Assembly (NCBI GenBank): GCA_016744275.1 | Contig: JADGEP010000258.1 | Location: forward strand, 280-5,859 | From: Candidatus Krumholzibacteriia bacterium | Lineage (GTDB): Bacteria; Krumholzibacteriota; Krumholzibacteriia; LZORAL124-64-63 | Reading direction: 5' to 3' | Length of the DNA stretch: 5,580 bases | Shown: in pieces, positions 5,428 through 5,580 of the stretch | Numbering within the stretch: position 1 is the stretch's first letter | Layout: every line of letters starts with the position of its first letter | Notes under the pieces: model-generated | Databases searched by the model: none | The model's input: only the letters and a program-made list of their open reading frames with translations | Told to the model about the DNA's origin: nothing | Program-made: the position numbers and the translations under genes

Positions 5428-5580
5428 TCAACCGCCGATCTGATAACGGCTGAACCGCTTGATCGCCATATTCTCGCCGAGGGAACCGATGACCGAATTC
5501 ACGTAATCCGCGATGGTCATGTCCGGGTCCTTCACGTACTTCTGCTCGAGCAGGACAATTTCACTGTAGTACTTGTCCAC
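5428..5580 (-). CDS. tsf: Elongation factor Ts, C-terminal 50 residues (gene runs off the window)
   Basis: EF-Ts is the guanine nucleotide exchange factor that recycles EF-Tu from its GDP to its GTP form in the cytosol. Only the last 50 codons are present. The peptide shows VLLEQKYVKDPDMTI, matching the family's conserved LLEQPF(V/I)KD block, and ends with SLGENMAIKRFSRYQIGG, matching the conserved C-terminal LGENIxVRRFxRFxLG block. The stop is TGA at 5430-5428, followed by the intrinsic terminator. Most of the gene, and presumably rpsB, lie beyond the right edge. The frame is open to the window edge; the GTG at the very edge is an internal codon, not a start. Confidence 0.95.
   Translation of the reverse strand: MDKYYSEIVLLEQKYVKDPDMTIADYVNSVIGSLGENMAIKRFSRYQIGG

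Noticed and set aside
1..5580. Mobile element, CRISPR array, tRNA/rRNA gene, defence or toxin-antitoxin system
   Set aside because: The window is filled by seven recognised core genes with short gaps, and the only repeats seen are the terminator arms and the short TGATC tandem.

Overview
The window is a block of bacterial housekeeping genes, all read from the minus strand. In transcription order (right to left) they are: the 3' end of tsf (elongation factor Ts), an intrinsic terminator, pyrH (UMP kinase), frr (ribosome recycling factor), uppS (undecaprenyl diphosphate synthase), cdsA (phosphatidate cytidylyltransferase), dxr (DXP reductoisomerase) and the 5' two thirds of rseP (site-2 intramembrane metalloprotease). 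Both end genes run off the window. The order tsf-pyrH-frr-uppS-cdsA-dxr-rseP is a widespread ancestral cluster in Gram-negative bacteria. The moderately high GC content, the intact MEP pathway gene and an RseP with tandem PDZ domains all fit a Gram-negative bacterium. Nothing in the window fixes the phylum; an uncultured or FCB/proteobacteria-like lineage is only a guess.

Layout: 5428-5580 holds the last 50 codons of tsf. At 5384-5415 a 10-bp GC-rich hairpin followed by a T run ends the tsf transcript. The remaining leader (5279-5383) should carry the promoter for the downstream operon. From pyrH to rseP the genes are tightly packed: 1 nt between pyrH and frr, 67 nt between frr and uppS, a 4-nt GTGA overlap of uppS and cdsA, 22 nt between cdsA and dxr, and 10 nt between dxr and rseP. 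This predicts one polycistronic message with translational coupling. There is no stretch over 300 bases without a gene.

The genes serve two jobs. pyrH, frr and tsf support nucleotide supply and translation. dxr (isoprenoid precursor), uppS (C55 lipid carrier), cdsA (CDP-diacylglycerol) and rseP (envelope-stress protease) support the envelope. Four of the six genes whose starts lie in the window appear to use non-ATG starts: GTG for pyrH, cdsA and dxr, TTG for rseP. These starts were chosen from Shine-Dalgarno spacing and family alignment.

I found no defence system, mobile element, CRISPR array, RNA gene or unfamiliar protein family. The least ordinary items are a four-unit 10-11 nt tandem repeat built on TGATC that spans the frr stop codon, a probable 31-residue N-terminal extension on Dxr, a Trp-to-Phe change in a conserved UppS motif, a Gln-to-Gly change in a conserved Dxr motif, and an acidic insertion in RseP.
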